A stretch of 64,000 bases of DNA from CAZVPF01 sp964628195 (GTDB lineage Bacteria; Planctomycetota; Phycisphaerae; Sedimentisphaerales; Anaerohalosphaeraceae), in contig CAZVPF010000002.1 in NCBI GenBank assembly GCA_964628195.1, positions 124,001-188,000 on the forward strand, read 5' to 3'. Shown in pieces: positions 52,477-62,080 of this stretch (the first letter of the stretch is position 1; each line of letters starts with the position of its first letter). The position numbers and the translations under genes are program-made. The notes below the pieces were generated by a model that was not told where the DNA came from, ran no database searches, and saw only the letters and a list, made by a program, of their open reading frames with translations.

Positions 52477-53703
52477 TCATATCTTCGCCAGCCGTTCCAT
52501 GGCTGTTTTAACGTTCTCCGGCGAGTTAAACGCGCTAAGGCGGAAATACCCTTCACCCGCCGCACCGAACCCCGCCCCCGGCGTGCCGACGACATTGGCC
52601 TTATTCAGCAGCAGATCGAAAAACTCCCACGAACCCACACCATCCGGCGTCTTAAGCCAAAGGTAAGGAGCATTGACACCCCCGAAAACTTCATAACCCA
52701 GTTTGACCAGTGACTCCCGCATAATCTTCGCGTTATTCATATAAAGCTCTATCGTCTCACGAACCTGTTTCTTGCCCTTCTCGCTGTAAACCGCAGCCGC
52801 CCCCCTCTGCGTTATGTACGAAGTCCCGTTAAACTTCGTCGACATCCGCCTGTTCCAAAGCTTATTCAGTGAAACACCTTCCCCGCCTTTAGTATACGCT
52901 TCAACTCCCTTCGGCACAACGGTAAACCCGCAGCGAACACCCGTAAAACCCGCCGTCTTCGAATAGCTGCGAAACTCCACCGCAACATCTTTGGCCCCCT
53001 CAATCTCGTAAATCGAGTGCGGAATTTCCGGGTCGGTAATAAACGCCTCATAAGCAGCATCAAAAAGAATCACCGCCTTGTTCTCCCTCGCATAATCGAC
53101 CCACTTTTTAAGCTGCTCCTTCGTTGCCACAGCACCGGTCGGATTGTTCGGATAACACAAATATATCATGTCAACCTTCTCGCTCGGCAGTTCCGGCACA
53201 AATTCATTCTCCGCCGTGCAGGGCATATAAAAAATCCCCTCATACCGACCGCCCTCAACCGCCACCCCGGTCCTGCCCGCCATAACATTAGTATCAACGT
53301 AAACAGGGTAAACCGGGTCAGTTACCGCAATGGTGTTGTCAAGCGTAAAAAGCTCCTGGAAATTGCCCGTATCACACTTTGCCCCGTCGCTCACCGCGAT
53401 CTCGTCGCGATCAAGCTCCACACCCCGGCTGCGAAAGTCGTTCTCGATTATCTCGTCTACAAGAAAATCATAACCAAGTTCAGGCCCGTACCCGTGAAAA
53501 CCCGCTCGCGTGCTCATTTCATCGACCGCCTTGTGCATCGCCTCCACAACAGCCCCGCACAAAGGCTCAGTAGCATCGCCGATACCCATCTTAATAACAT
53601 CCGCGCCGGAATTAGCCTCGCAAAACGCCCTCACCCGTCTGCCGATCTCCGGGAACAAATAACCCGCCTGCAGCTTTAGATAATTCTCGTTGACATGTGC
53701 CAT
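52477..53703 (-). CDS. dapL: LL-diaminopimelate aminotransferase
   Basis: The ATG behind AAAGGAA is chosen; an in-frame start 33 bp earlier has no ribosome site. The protein (408 residues, normal length) is a fold-type I PLP enzyme with the Schiff-base Lys in RSYSKTAGFTGVRCG, CYPNNPTGAVA and the N-terminal NYLKLQAGYLFPEIGRRV typical of DapL. It converts tetrahydrodipicolinate directly to LL-diaminopimelate, bypassing the succinylase or acetylase route. This pathway is frequent in PVC bacteria, Deltaproteobacteria, cyanobacteria and plants, and supports the organism assignment. Confidence 0.92.
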   Translation of the reverse strand: MAHVNENYLKLQAGYLFPEIGRRVRAFCEANSGADVIKMGIGDATEPLCGAVVEAMHKAVDEMSTRAGFHGYGPELGYDFLVDEIIENDFRSRGVELDRDEIAVSDGAKCDTGNFQELFTLDNTIAVTDPVYPVYVDTNVMAGRTGVAVEGGRYEGIFYMPCTAENEFVPELPSEKVDMIYLCYPNNPTGAVATKEQLKKWVDYARENKAVILFDAAYEAFITDPEIPHSIYEIEGAKDVAVEFRSYSKTAGFTGVRCGFTVVPKGVEAYTKGGEGVSLNKLWNRRMSTKFNGTSYITQRGAAAVYSEKGKKQVRETIELYMNNAKIMRESLVKLGYEVFGGVNAPYLWLKTPDGVGSWEFFDLLLNKANVVGTPGAGFGAAGEGYFRLSAFNSPENVKTAMERLAKI

Positions 53704-53847
53704 TACAATTCCTTTTCTGCTTTTGCTTATATACAAATTAACCGTAAATAGGAAAAGCAGGCATTGTAACCCCCCAAACCGCTTCAGTCAAGAAGCACTC
53801 CCTCGTTCGAAAAAATTCAGATTTAGACGCTGAAACCCCCGATATTA

Positions 53848-54240
53848 TCACCCCTGTGCAGGCACAAGTATCTTCTCAAGCTTTGTGGTAACTATTTCAA
53901 CGATCTTCGAGCATGTAAAAGGCTTGGTTATATAATCGTCTGCACCGAGGTTGAAAGCCTTCTCGATATCCCCTATATCACCCTTGCCGGTAAGCATAAA
54001 TACAGGGATTTGAGAGATTTTGCCTGTCTTCTTCAACTCACAGAGAACATCCAGCCCGTCCATGCCCGGCATCATCCAGTCAAGCAGTATAAGGTCCGGT
54101 TTCTTCTTCTTAGCAGCCTTAATCCCGCTCGGCCCGTCATCACAGGATATCACCGTGTATATATCTTTTCCAAGCGTATTCTCAAGCGCGGTTCGGACCG
54201 TCGCGTCATCGTCTATAACCACAACAGTGTATTTTTTCAC
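53848..54240 (-). CDS. Receiver-only response regulator
   Basis: I choose a GTG start with AAGGGA 8 bases upstream, giving 130 residues that begin right at the receiver fold (KKYTVVVIDDDATVR); an in-frame ATG 66 bp earlier would add 22 unrelated residues. The phosphoacceptor is in LILLDWMMPGMDG, the Thr switch in VFMLTGKGD and the Lys in YITKPFTCS. There is no output domain. It is divergent from the BarA-like kinase gene 315 bp away and may be its partner. Confidence 0.88.
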   Translation of the reverse strand: MKKYTVVVIDDDATVRTALENTLGKDIYTVISCDDGPSGIKAAKKKKPDLILLDWMMPGMDGLDVLCELKKTGKISQIPVFMLTGKGDIGDIEKAFNLGADDYITKPFTCSKIVEIVTTKLEKILVPAQG

Positions 54241-54555
54241 TTTATTATCCCTTATAACCAAAAAATAGCCTGCACTTAAAAAGCTTATCGGCATTAAAAC
54301 AAGCAATATTTAACATTAACTGTAAACTGCCAAAAATGTAATATGCCCGGCCTGCCGCTTTATCGGTTTTTCAAAAAACCGGTTATTATAAGACCTGCGA
54401 ATTTCGATATATTCAATATAGTAAATAATACCTATTTTTAGTTCCCCCATGGTTTTTAACTTAAAAAAGCCCCCCATAATGCCGAAAAATATCTCGTAAA
54501 CAGAATCAACAAGGAAGCTGAACAAACTATGTATCCTCTTAATTAGTGGATTTTT
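54241..54555. other. Divergent non-coding stretch between a receiver gene and a hybrid kinase gene
   Basis: No gene is seen. It contains an AT-rich hairpin CGGTTTTT/AAAAACCG with a two-base loop (54364-54381). On the minus strand TTGAAT and TATAAT occur about 20 bases apart, too far for a standard promoter. The kinase start codon has only a weak ribosome site. Confidence 0.3.
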
Positions 54556-56733
54556 ATGCATCGGCAATTGAAGAACAAACAATATGACCAGGACACACTG
54601 CAGCTTATTTTTAACGCTGCTCCGGTCGGTATGTTCCTGGTCAACGAAGACACCATAGTCGAAACCGTCAACGACGTTGTGGCACAGATGTTCGACCAGG
54701 ATGTAGAGAAAATTGTCGGACGTGTTGGCGGACAGGCAATCGGGTGCATTCATGCCCGCGAAAACGACAAGGGCTGCGGCTACGCAGAACAGTGCCCGAC
54801 ATGCCCGATGAGAAACTCAATCAAAAAGGCCCTCAACACCCAAAAGCCCGTCAACAACGCAGAAGTTCAGATGAACCTGCTAACAGGTGAAAAGCATGTC
54901 AACCGCTGGTTCAGTCTTAGTGCACGACCGATAACTATTGACGGCAGAAAGCACGTTATCGTCGCAGTCTATGATATAACAAGCCAGAAACTGACCGAGC
55001 AGGAACTGAAATCCGTCAACGAAACGCTCGAAATACAGAACCGCGCACTCGCCAAATCACAGGCAGCAGCCGTAAAGCTAATGGACGACGCAAAGCAGGC
55101 AAAAAGTGAGACCGAAGAACTCAACCGCCAGCTCGAGGCATCCATCGACCGGGCCAACAAAATGGCAGAAGAGGCCCGCAAGGCAAACCAGGCCAAAAGC
55201 GATTTCCTCGCGAATATGAGTCACGAGATCAGGACACCAATGAACGCGATAATAGGTTTCAGCGACCTGCTCGCAAAAGAGGACCTCACCGACGATCAGC
55301 GGAATCATCTGAATATTATCATTGACGCAGGAAAAAACCTGCTTGCACTTATAAATGACATCCTCGACTTCTCCAAGATCGAAGCAGGCCAGCTCGACAT
55401 CGAGATAATAAAAACTTCACTGCCCGAAATGCTTACAAACGTCGAGTCAATGATGAAACCCGCCGCCAACCAGAAAAACCTCGATTTCAAAATTATACAG
55501 CACTCGAAAATTCCCGTCTTCATCAATACCGACCCAACAAGGCTCATGCAGTGTTTCGTCAACCTTGTGAACAATGCCATAAAGTTCACGCATGAAGGGC
55601 ATGTATACGTTCATGCCAACATGCAAGCCGACCGTTTCGGCAAAAATATGCTCATCTTCGATGTCGAAGACACCGGTATAGGAATACCCAAAGAAAAACA
55701 TCAAATGATTTTCGATTCCTTCAGCCAGGCAGACAGCAGCACAACCAGAAAGTTCGGCGGAACCGGGCTGGGCCTGGCAATAACGAAAAAACTACTCAAT
55801 ATGCTCGGCGGAGATATCTCCGTCACCGGCGAGCCCGGCAAAGGTTCGGTTTTTACAATGAACGTGCCGGTTGGCAAAATTGATAACCTCGAATTATTGG
55901 AGGACTACAAAGTGGATATCCAGTCTAACGCAAATGCGAATAATAACCCTGTAACCGCCCTTGAAGGTAACGTTCTCGTTGCCGAGGACAACCAGTCCAA
56001 CCAGATGCTCGTAAAACTCCTCCTAAAGAAGATGAACATCGAACCCGTCTTCGCAGACGACGGCGCGATCGCTGTCGAAAAGGCCCAGCAGGACTCATAC
56101 GACCTTATCCTGATGGACATGCAGATGCCCAACCTCAACGGCTACGAGGCCACACAGGCCCTTCGTGAAAAAGGCTTCACTATTCCCATCATCGCCCTTA
56201 CCGCTAACGCGATGAAAGGCGACCGCGAAAAATGCGAACAGGCCGGCTGCGACGACTACATATCCAAACCAATCAAGCAGCAGCAGTTGTTTGAGTTGCT
56301 CTCTAAGTACCTCTCGCCCGAAGCAAAACAGAATAAACAGGGCGATAATACCGGCACGCAAACTCACCAGCCCCAGCAGTCCCAAACGATGCAGCAGCAG
56401 GACACACCTCAGTTCGACCCCAACGACCCGGCCCTGGTCTCCGAGCTTGAATCAGAACCCGACCTCAAACCTGTCATGGACATATTCCATGAAGAGCTGC
56501 CGAAATTGATCCAGCAGTTCAAGCAGGCATGGCAGTCAAAAAGCGCCGACGAACTGAAGACCATCGCTCATCAAATGAAAGGCGCAAGCGGCAGCGCAGG
56601 CTACAGCGTGCTTTCGGAAAAACTCGCCGAAGTCGAAAACGCCGCCGAAGAACAGAAAATAGACGAAATAACCGAACAGGTCGACAACCTCTCAAAACTC
56701 TGCGAACAATTGCTCGAAAAACAAAAAGTATAA
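54556..56733 (+). CDS. BarA-like hybrid kinase: Cys-rich PAS, HisKA, HATPase, receiver, Hpt
   Basis: The 725-residue protein has no membrane helix. Residues 12-145 are a PAS domain with an unusual Cys/His cluster: Cys64, His66, Cys74, Cys80, Cys83. A coiled coil (150-210) leads to HisKA (His223 in NMSHEIRTPMN), then the HATPase (GTGLGLAITKKL). The receiver has Asp521 in LILMDMQMP, and a Gln-rich linker (590-620) leads to an Hpt domain (His672 in AHQMKGASGSAG). All phosphorelay residues are present. The terminal Hpt probably passes phosphate to a separate receiver, for which the genes on either side are candidates. Confidence 0.9.
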   Translation: MHRQLKNKQYDQDTLQLIFNAAPVGMFLVNEDTIVETVNDVVAQMFDQDVEKIVGRVGGQAIGCIHARENDKGCGYAEQCPTCPMRNSIKKALNTQKPVNNAEVQMNLLTGEKHVNRWFSLSARPITIDGRKHVIVAVYDITSQKLTEQELKSVNETLEIQNRALAKSQAAAVKLMDDAKQAKSETEELNRQLEASIDRANKMAEEARKANQAKSDFLANMSHEIRTPMNAIIGFSDLLAKEDLTDDQRNHLNIIIDAGKNLLALINDILDFSKIEAGQLDIEIIKTSLPEMLTNVESMMKPAANQKNLDFKIIQHSKIPVFINTDPTRLMQCFVNLVNNAIKFTHEGHVYVHANMQADRFGKNMLIFDVEDTGIGIPKEKHQMIFDSFSQADSSTTRKFGGTGLGLAITKKLLNMLGGDISVTGEPGKGSVFTMNVPVGKIDNLELLEDYKVDIQSNANANNNPVTALEGNVLVAEDNQSNQMLVKLLLKKMNIEPVFADDGAIAVEKAQQDSYDLILMDMQMPNLNGYEATQALREKGFTIPIIALTANAMKGDREKCEQAGCDDYISKPIKQQQLFELLSKYLSPEAKQNKQGDNTGTQTHQPQQSQTMQQQDTPQFDPNDPALVSELESEPDLKPVMDIFHEELPKLIQQFKQAWQSKSADELKTIAHQMKGASGSAGYSVLSEKLAEVENAAEEQKIDEITEQVDNLSKLCEQLLEKQKV

Positions 56734-56772
56734 AACGTAAATTGCAAAAACACATAATCGGGAGCTTAATTA

Positions 56773-57183
56773 ATGAAAACTTTAATCGTTGAAGACGACT
56801 TCACCTGCAGAAAGCTGATACAGGCATACCTTAAAGACTTCGGCCATTGCGACGTTGCTGTAAACGGCATCGAGGCAATAGAGGCATTCAAACAGGCAAT
56901 AAAGGAAAAAGAACCATACGACCTGATAACCCTCGACATAATGATGCCCGAGCTCGACGGAATGGGAACCCTCGAGCAGGTAAGAAAAATAGAAGCAGAC
57001 CTCGGAATTCACGGCCTTGAGGGCGTAAAGGTCATAATGACAACGGCAAAAGAAAAATCAACCGACATCTTCGGCGCCTTCAAAAAAGGCTGCGAAGCAT
57101 ACATAATAAAACCCGTTAAAGCCGACGCCCTCTATACCGAGATCGAAAAACTCGGACTCATGAAAAAAACCGAAACCAAATAA
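56773..57183 (+). CDS. CheY-like receiver-only response regulator
   Basis: A 136-residue receiver: VEDDFTCRKLI, phosphoacceptor in LITLDIMMPELDG, Thr in VIMTTAKEK and Lys in IIKPVKADALY. The pattern TLVEDDFTCRKL...HGLEGVKVIMTTA is common among receivers that follow a hybrid kinase in Deltaproteobacteria and PVC bacteria. It is 39 bp after the BarA-like kinase gene, so it is probably the phosphate acceptor of the kinase Hpt domain. Output unknown. Confidence 0.88.
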   Translation: MKTLIVEDDFTCRKLIQAYLKDFGHCDVAVNGIEAIEAFKQAIKEKEPYDLITLDIMMPELDGMGTLEQVRKIEADLGIHGLEGVKVIMTTAKEKSTDIFGAFKKGCEAYIIKPVKADALYTEIEKLGLMKKTETK

Positions 57184-57282
57184 AAAACTCCCCGCCGGCC
57201 CGGTCAAAATTAAGAGAAAGTACTCCGCACTTGGGTTCCATTCACTCCGCCGCAGCCCGCCGAGTCATACAATACCGCATAA

Positions 57283-58071
57283 CTACAAATTCTCCCTCAC
57301 GTACCGAACCGCGTTGTCAAATATACTCATGCCGTCCGGCTGCTCCGGCAAATCCCCCCGCGTCCACCGCGGATGGTGCCAACTCTCAATATGCCTTTCC
57401 GGGTGCGGCATCAGCCCCAGAACCCTGCCGGTCTTGTCCGTAAAACCTGCTATCGAATGAACAGACCCGTTCGGATTGTACGGAAAACCGGCATCGTTGC
57501 CGTCTTGGTCAACATACTTAAACGCGATATAACTTTCCGAAACGGCTTTTTCAAGCCTGCCCGCCTCGCTGCATACAACCTTCCCCTCCCCGTGGGCGAT
57601 AGGCAAATAAATCCGCCTGCCCTTATCGAGAAAAACACACCTCTCGCTTACCGGCTCGAGATAAACCCACCTGTCGTCGAACCTGCCCCTGTCGTTGCTC
57701 GTTATCGAAAAGCTGTTGTCAAAAGCTCCCCCCTCGTTTACGCCCGGCAGTATCCCGCTCTTGACCAGCACCTGGAAACCGTTGCATATACCCAGCACCA
57801 GCTTACCCGCCTCGATAAAACTCATAACCCTCTCCCGCAGATGATGAACAACCTGGTTGGCGAGAATCTTCCCCGCCGCCACGTCGTCACCGTAACTGAA
57901 CCCGCCCGGAAAAACCATTATCGAAAAACCGTCCAGCGTTTCGGGCTGTTCGATAAGCCTGTTTATATGAATCCGCTCGACCTCCGCGCCGGCCTTTACC
58001 AGTGCGTACTCGGTCTCCATGTCACAGTTAATCCCCGCCGCGCGAATAACAACCGCTTTGACTATATCCAT
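57283..58071 (-). CDS. purQ: Phosphoribosylformylglycinamidine synthase, glutaminase subunit
   Basis: A 262-residue class I glutaminase: VFPGGFSYGDD, catalytic Cys in LGICNGFQVL and the His/Glu pair near its end (MPHPERHIE). It supplies ammonia to PurL for the fourth step of purine synthesis. Length is typical of the longer PurQ group. It lies 15 bp after purL in the same direction, and the two proteins should form a complex. Confidence 0.93.
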   Translation of the reverse strand: MDIVKAVVIRAAGINCDMETEYALVKAGAEVERIHINRLIEQPETLDGFSIMVFPGGFSYGDDVAAGKILANQVVHHLRERVMSFIEAGKLVLGICNGFQVLVKSGILPGVNEGGAFDNSFSITSNDRGRFDDRWVYLEPVSERCVFLDKGRRIYLPIAHGEGKVVCSEAGRLEKAVSESYIAFKYVDQDGNDAGFPYNPNGSVHSIAGFTDKTGRVLGLMPHPERHIESWHHPRWTRGDLPEQPDGMSIFDNAVRYVRENL

Positions 58072-58086
58072 AAAAATGCTTCCTTA

Positions 58087-60966
58087 TCAAAGATCAAGCG
58101 CGCTTTGCCACGCCTTTTTCAAACTCTCAATATCCTTATTAATAACTTCCTTACCGCTGCGGTCACGAATCACCAGCCGGTTTTCATGCACAACCTCGCC
58201 CACCTGCCCGAAAGGCAAATTCACCATCAGCTTAACAAACCTGTCATAATCGTCAGGCCGAACCTCAACGATATACCTCGAACACGACTCCGAAAACAGC
58301 ATCGCCTCAGGTGTCACGCAGTCCTCCGAACAGGCAAGCCCCCGCAGCTCCGCGTCAATTCCGAGCCCGCCTGCAAATGCCGTCTCAGCAAGCCCTACCG
58401 CCAGCCCGCCTTCGCTGCAGTCATGACAGGACACTATCAGCCCCTGTTCCATCGCCGTATGTATCTGCTCAGCGGTCTTCTTCGCCCTCGCAAGGTCAAC
58501 CGCCGGCACATTCGCGCCCTCATGCCCGTGAATCATATAATAATGCGAACCGCCAAGCTCATTGCCCGTAAGCCCGACAACGAAAAGCAGATTCCCCGCC
58601 TGCTTCAGGTCCATCGTTACACACTTGTTCACGTCGTCGACAATGCTTATCGCGCTTATCAAAAGCGTATGCGGTATCGAGATCCTGCTGCCGTCATCAC
58701 ACACAAACTCGTTGTTAAGCGAATCCTTGCCCGATATGAAAGGCGCCGAAAATCCCATCGCCCCGTCGTAACAGCCCTCGCACGCCCTTACAAGTGCCCC
58801 CAGCGTCGCCGCCCTCGTGCAGTCTCCCCAGCAGAAGTTATCCAGAAGAGCAACCCTGTCAGGCCGCCCCCCCACACAAACAATATTCCGCACAGCTTCG
58901 TCGATACCCGCCACCGCCATCCTGTACGGGTCAATATCACCGTAAAGCGGGTTCATCCCGCAGCTTATCGCTATTCCCTTCTCGCCCGTGCACTTAGGCC
59001 GAACCACTGCCGCATCGCTCGGCCCGTCGTTCAAAACCCCCGTCAGGGGTTTAACCACCGAACCGCCCTGGACCTCGTGGTCGTACTGCCGAATTATCCA
59101 CTCCTTGCTCGCCACGTTATAAGCAGCAAGTATCTTCATAAGGTCTTCGTTATGATCGCCGCCGTCAAAAACAGGCTCGCTCAACTTCGGCTTGCTCCAA
59201 ACCGCCGTCCTGCTGTACTTCGGCAAACCGTCATGCAGAAAATCCATCTCAAGCTCACCCACAAGCTGCCCGTCGTAGCGAAGTCGCAGTTTTTTGTCGT
59301 CGGTGAACCTGCCGATAACCGTCGCCTCGACATTTTCCGCCGCGAATATCGCCAGTATCCTCTCAAGGTTATCGGGCCGAACCGAAATAACCATCCGCTC
59401 CTGAGCCTCGCTTATCCATATCTCGGTATAGCTGAGCCCCGAATACTTCAGCGGCACCTTCTCAAGGTCAACCTCCGCCCCGAGTTCCGCACCCATCTCA
59501 CCGACCGCGCTGCTCAGCCCGCCGGCCCCGCAGTCCGTTATCGCCTCGTAAAGACCCGCGTCCCTCGCCTGCAAAAGTGTATCGAGCGTCTTCTTCTCGG
59601 TTATCGCGTTACCTATCTGCACCGCGTGCGAGAAAATATCCTCATGCTCGTGCGTCATCTCTCCGCTTGAAAAAGTCGCCCCGTGTATCCCGTCCCTGCC
59701 CGTCCTGCCGCCGACCACAACAACAAGGTCACCGCTCTTGGCGTGCTTAAAACACTTCTCCCGCGGAATAAGCCCAACGTTCCCGCAGAACACCAGCGGG
59801 TTAGCGATATACCTGCCGTCGAAATACACCGCACCGTTAACCGTCGGTATCCCCATACGGTTGCCGTAGTCCCGCACCCCTGATACAACGCCTTTCATTA
59901 TCCTCTCCGGGTGCAGAACCCCCTTGGGAACATCTTCCTGGTCAAGGTCCGGCTCGGCAAAGCAGAATATATCCGTATTGGCAACCGGCTTTGCCCCCAT
60001 CCCCGTGCCCATAGGGTCACGGATAACACCGCCGATCCCCGTCGCCGCGCCGCCGTAAGGGTCAAGCGCCGACGGATGATTATGCGTCTCAACCTTAAAG
60101 CAAACCGCGTCATCCTCGTCAAACTCAACCACACCCGCGTTGTCCTCGAAAACCGAAATGCACCAGGGCTTGTCCATCTCCTGCGTTGCGCGGAAAACGG
60201 TCTCCTTCAGCAGGTTTTCGTAATGAACCTTTTTACCCTCGCATTCCATATCGACGCTGCTCTTCATCGTCTTATGCACGCAGTGCTCGCTCCACGTCTG
60301 TGCCAGCGTTTCAAGCTCAACGTCGCGCGGCTCCCTTCCGAGCCCGCGGTAATACTCCTGTATCGTTTCCATCTCCTTTTGGTTAAGGAAAAGGTCCATA
60401 TCCTTGCTGAGCTTTACAAGGCCCTCACCGTCAAGCTCCCTTATAGGTATTTCCCGTATCTCAAGTTCGTAAGCGTTCGTATGAGCGCTCGGCGGCTCGG
60501 CCTCGTCCCCGAAAACCACCTCTTCGATGCAGTCGTTCGCCAGTATCCTGCTTGCAATGCTCTCAAGCTGCTTTCTGCCTATCTCACCGACAATTACATA
60601 CTTCCGCGCCGTCCTCACATGACCTGCACTGGCTCCCATATCCCCAAGCGCGCTTCGCACCGACTCCGCCACCGGGTCAGTCACACCGCTTTTCAAATGC
60701 ACCTCTATTATGTTCGCCGTCCCCGGGCCGACAGGTGCCTTGCTCCTCCCGATATGATACTCCTCGCAAACCATATCCGTCAAAAGCTCCCGCGCAACCC
60801 GCTCCGCGAAATCACGCTCGAAATCTCCCTCGATCAGGTAAACCTTCTCAGACTGAACAGCATGAACATCACCGATCCCCAATTGACGTATATCGCTCAG
60901 GACCCCGTCACCATGCACATCCTTGAAACCGGTCTTATTAGTAACCTCGAATCTCCACTCTCTCAA
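58087..60966 (-). CDS. purL: Phosphoribosylformylglycinamidine synthase, PurL with N-terminal PurS-like domains, TTG start
   Basis: The 959-residue protein converts FGAR to FGAM with ATP. Residues about 1-75 and 85-160 look like two PurS units (EVTNKTGFKDVHGDGVLSDI, then IEVHLKSGVTDPVAESV). The rest is the PurL catalytic body (AQTWSEHCVHKTMK, FKVETHNHPSALDPYGGAATG, GGRTGRDGIHGATFSSG). The small PurL is about 740 residues and works with separate PurS; the large one is about 1300 and includes the glutaminase. This one is intermediate. The start is TTG with AAGGAG 5 bases upstream, inside the tyrA stop (TTGA overlap). Confidence 0.92.
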   Translation of the reverse strand: MREWRFEVTNKTGFKDVHGDGVLSDIRQLGIGDVHAVQSEKVYLIEGDFERDFAERVARELLTDMVCEEYHIGRSKAPVGPGTANIIEVHLKSGVTDPVAESVRSALGDMGASAGHVRTARKYVIVGEIGRKQLESIASRILANDCIEEVVFGDEAEPPSAHTNAYELEIREIPIRELDGEGLVKLSKDMDLFLNQKEMETIQEYYRGLGREPRDVELETLAQTWSEHCVHKTMKSSVDMECEGKKVHYENLLKETVFRATQEMDKPWCISVFEDNAGVVEFDEDDAVCFKVETHNHPSALDPYGGAATGIGGVIRDPMGTGMGAKPVANTDIFCFAEPDLDQEDVPKGVLHPERIMKGVVSGVRDYGNRMGIPTVNGAVYFDGRYIANPLVFCGNVGLIPREKCFKHAKSGDLVVVVGGRTGRDGIHGATFSSGEMTHEHEDIFSHAVQIGNAITEKKTLDTLLQARDAGLYEAITDCGAGGLSSAVGEMGAELGAEVDLEKVPLKYSGLSYTEIWISEAQERMVISVRPDNLERILAIFAAENVEATVIGRFTDDKKLRLRYDGQLVGELEMDFLHDGLPKYSRTAVWSKPKLSEPVFDGGDHNEDLMKILAAYNVASKEWIIRQYDHEVQGGSVVKPLTGVLNDGPSDAAVVRPKCTGEKGIAISCGMNPLYGDIDPYRMAVAGIDEAVRNIVCVGGRPDRVALLDNFCWGDCTRAATLGALVRACEGCYDGAMGFSAPFISGKDSLNNEFVCDDGSRISIPHTLLISAISIVDDVNKCVTMDLKQAGNLLFVVGLTGNELGGSHYYMIHGHEGANVPAVDLARAKKTAEQIHTAMEQGLIVSCHDCSEGGLAVGLAETAFAGGLGIDAELRGLACSEDCVTPEAMLFSESCSRYIVEVRPDDYDRFVKLMVNLPFGQVGEVVHENRLVIRDRSGKEVINKDIESLKKAWQSALDL

Positions 60967-61841
60967 AGCAGCTCCTTGTTATTTATCTTGTACTCAATTA
61001 ACTCTGCCCGTTTGCTCCTTGCCTTTTCGAGCAGTTTCTCTATCTTGTCTGCGTCACCGGCCTCCACCGCGGCTTTTATCTTCTCAAGCTCGCCGATAAC
61101 CTTCCCCATTCGCTGTGAAATATTCTTCCTGTTATATAGAAGTATATCCATCCAGACATTCGCCGGCCCCGAAGCCACACGCGAAGTGTCCACAAAACCC
61201 TTCCCCGCGTATTTGATCTCATCGTCCCCCGTCGCGTTCACCAGCGCTGCCGCAACCGCGTGCGGCACATGACTTACCCGCGCAAAAACCTTGTCGTGCT
61301 CTGCCGGGCTCATCTCGCTTACGATGCAGCCCAGCCCACACCAGAACCTGCCCAACCGCTTCGCGGCCTTGCCGTCAGTCTCCTTATCCATCGTAACAAT
61401 GCACCTTGCCCGGAAAAAAAGGTCATCCCGCGCAAATTCCAGCCCACGTTTCTCCGAACCTGCTATCGGGTGCGACCCGACATAGCAAACACCCTTCAAA
61501 TACTGCTTCGCCCACTTATGCGGCAGAACTTTCGTTGAACCGACATCCGTCACAATGCACCCCGGCCCCGCAGACTCCCTGACCTCTGAGAATATATCCG
61601 CGAAGGTCCCGATAGGCGAAGCGGCTATCACAATATCCGAACCTGCGACCGCACCGGCGATATCGTCATATATTTCGTCGGCAATGCCCAAATCCCTCGC
61701 CTTTTCACGCGTGCTGGCCCTGTGGCTGTAACCAGCCGTCACAACACCCGGAAAAGCCCTTTTTACCGCAAGTGTCAAACTCGCGCCCAAAAGACCTGTG
61801 CCGATAACCGCAATTTTACTTAAATCCTTGTCATTACTCAT
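60963..61841 (-). CDS. tyrA: Prephenate dehydrogenase
   Basis: The 292-residue protein has the NAD(P) motif VIGTGLLGASL, then GSTK, SHPIAGSEKRG and the active-site His region, as in TyrA enzymes that make 4-hydroxyphenylpyruvate (or arogenate to tyrosine). The end is helical, without an ACT domain, so allosteric control by tyrosine is less likely. Its stop overlaps the purL start by four bases, so tyrosine and purine genes are translationally coupled. Confidence 0.9.
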   Translation of the reverse strand: MSNDKDLSKIAVIGTGLLGASLTLAVKRAFPGVVTAGYSHRASTREKARDLGIADEIYDDIAGAVAGSDIVIAASPIGTFADIFSEVRESAGPGCIVTDVGSTKVLPHKWAKQYLKGVCYVGSHPIAGSEKRGLEFARDDLFFRARCIVTMDKETDGKAAKRLGRFWCGLGCIVSEMSPAEHDKVFARVSHVPHAVAAALVNATGDDEIKYAGKGFVDTSRVASGPANVWMDILLYNRKNISQRMGKVIGELEKIKAAVEAGDADKIEKLLEKARSKRAELIEYKINNKELL

Positions 61842-61876
61842 CTTATAAAACCATTAACAGTCGGCCCCGCCCATAA

Positions 61877-61905
61877 AAATTAATCCGGATAACCCCGATT
61901 GTCAA
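61877..61905 (-). promoter_or_regulatory. Putative promoter of the tyrA-purL-purQ unit
   Basis: On the minus strand a perfect TTGACA (61905-61900) is followed after 17 bases by TAATTT (61882-61877), a weak -10. The -35 box overlaps that of the divergent accA promoter, so the two may compete for RNA polymerase. Confidence 0.35.
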
Positions 61906-61926
61906 TTTTTTTCTGGCATTTATATT
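61899..61926 (+). promoter_or_regulatory. Putative promoter of accA
   Basis: TTGTCA (61899-61904) and TATATT (61921-61926) are 16 bases apart. The resulting leader of about 150 bases includes the palindrome CCTTATATAAGG (61947-61958) and a small hairpin AGGCAA/TTGCCT (61956-61973), which could be an operator or leader structure. Confidence 0.4.
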
Positions 61927-62080
61927 AGATTATTGTTATTATACCCCCTTATATAAGGCAAATGGACTTGCCTGAAGATGAGTAATTTCTGGTTCACACA
62001 GTGGGCAGAAATTTTTTTATTGGACACAGTAGAGCTGTAAGTGCCCGGAAATAATAATTAATTAATGTAACGGAGCCATA

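Noticed and set aside
54316..54753. 145-codon minus-strand open frame at the divergent gap
   Set aside because: Its first third is antisense to the kinase PAS domain and the rest is AT-rich non-coding sequence; no ribosome site or domain.
57373..59670. 765-codon plus-strand open frame
   Set aside because: It lies antisense to purQ and purL, which have clear family motifs. Its Arg/Pro/His-rich translation is typical of the shadow of a GC-biased gene.
59911..61272. 453-codon plus-strand open frame
   Set aside because: Antisense to purL and tyrA, no recognisable domain, no ribosome site.
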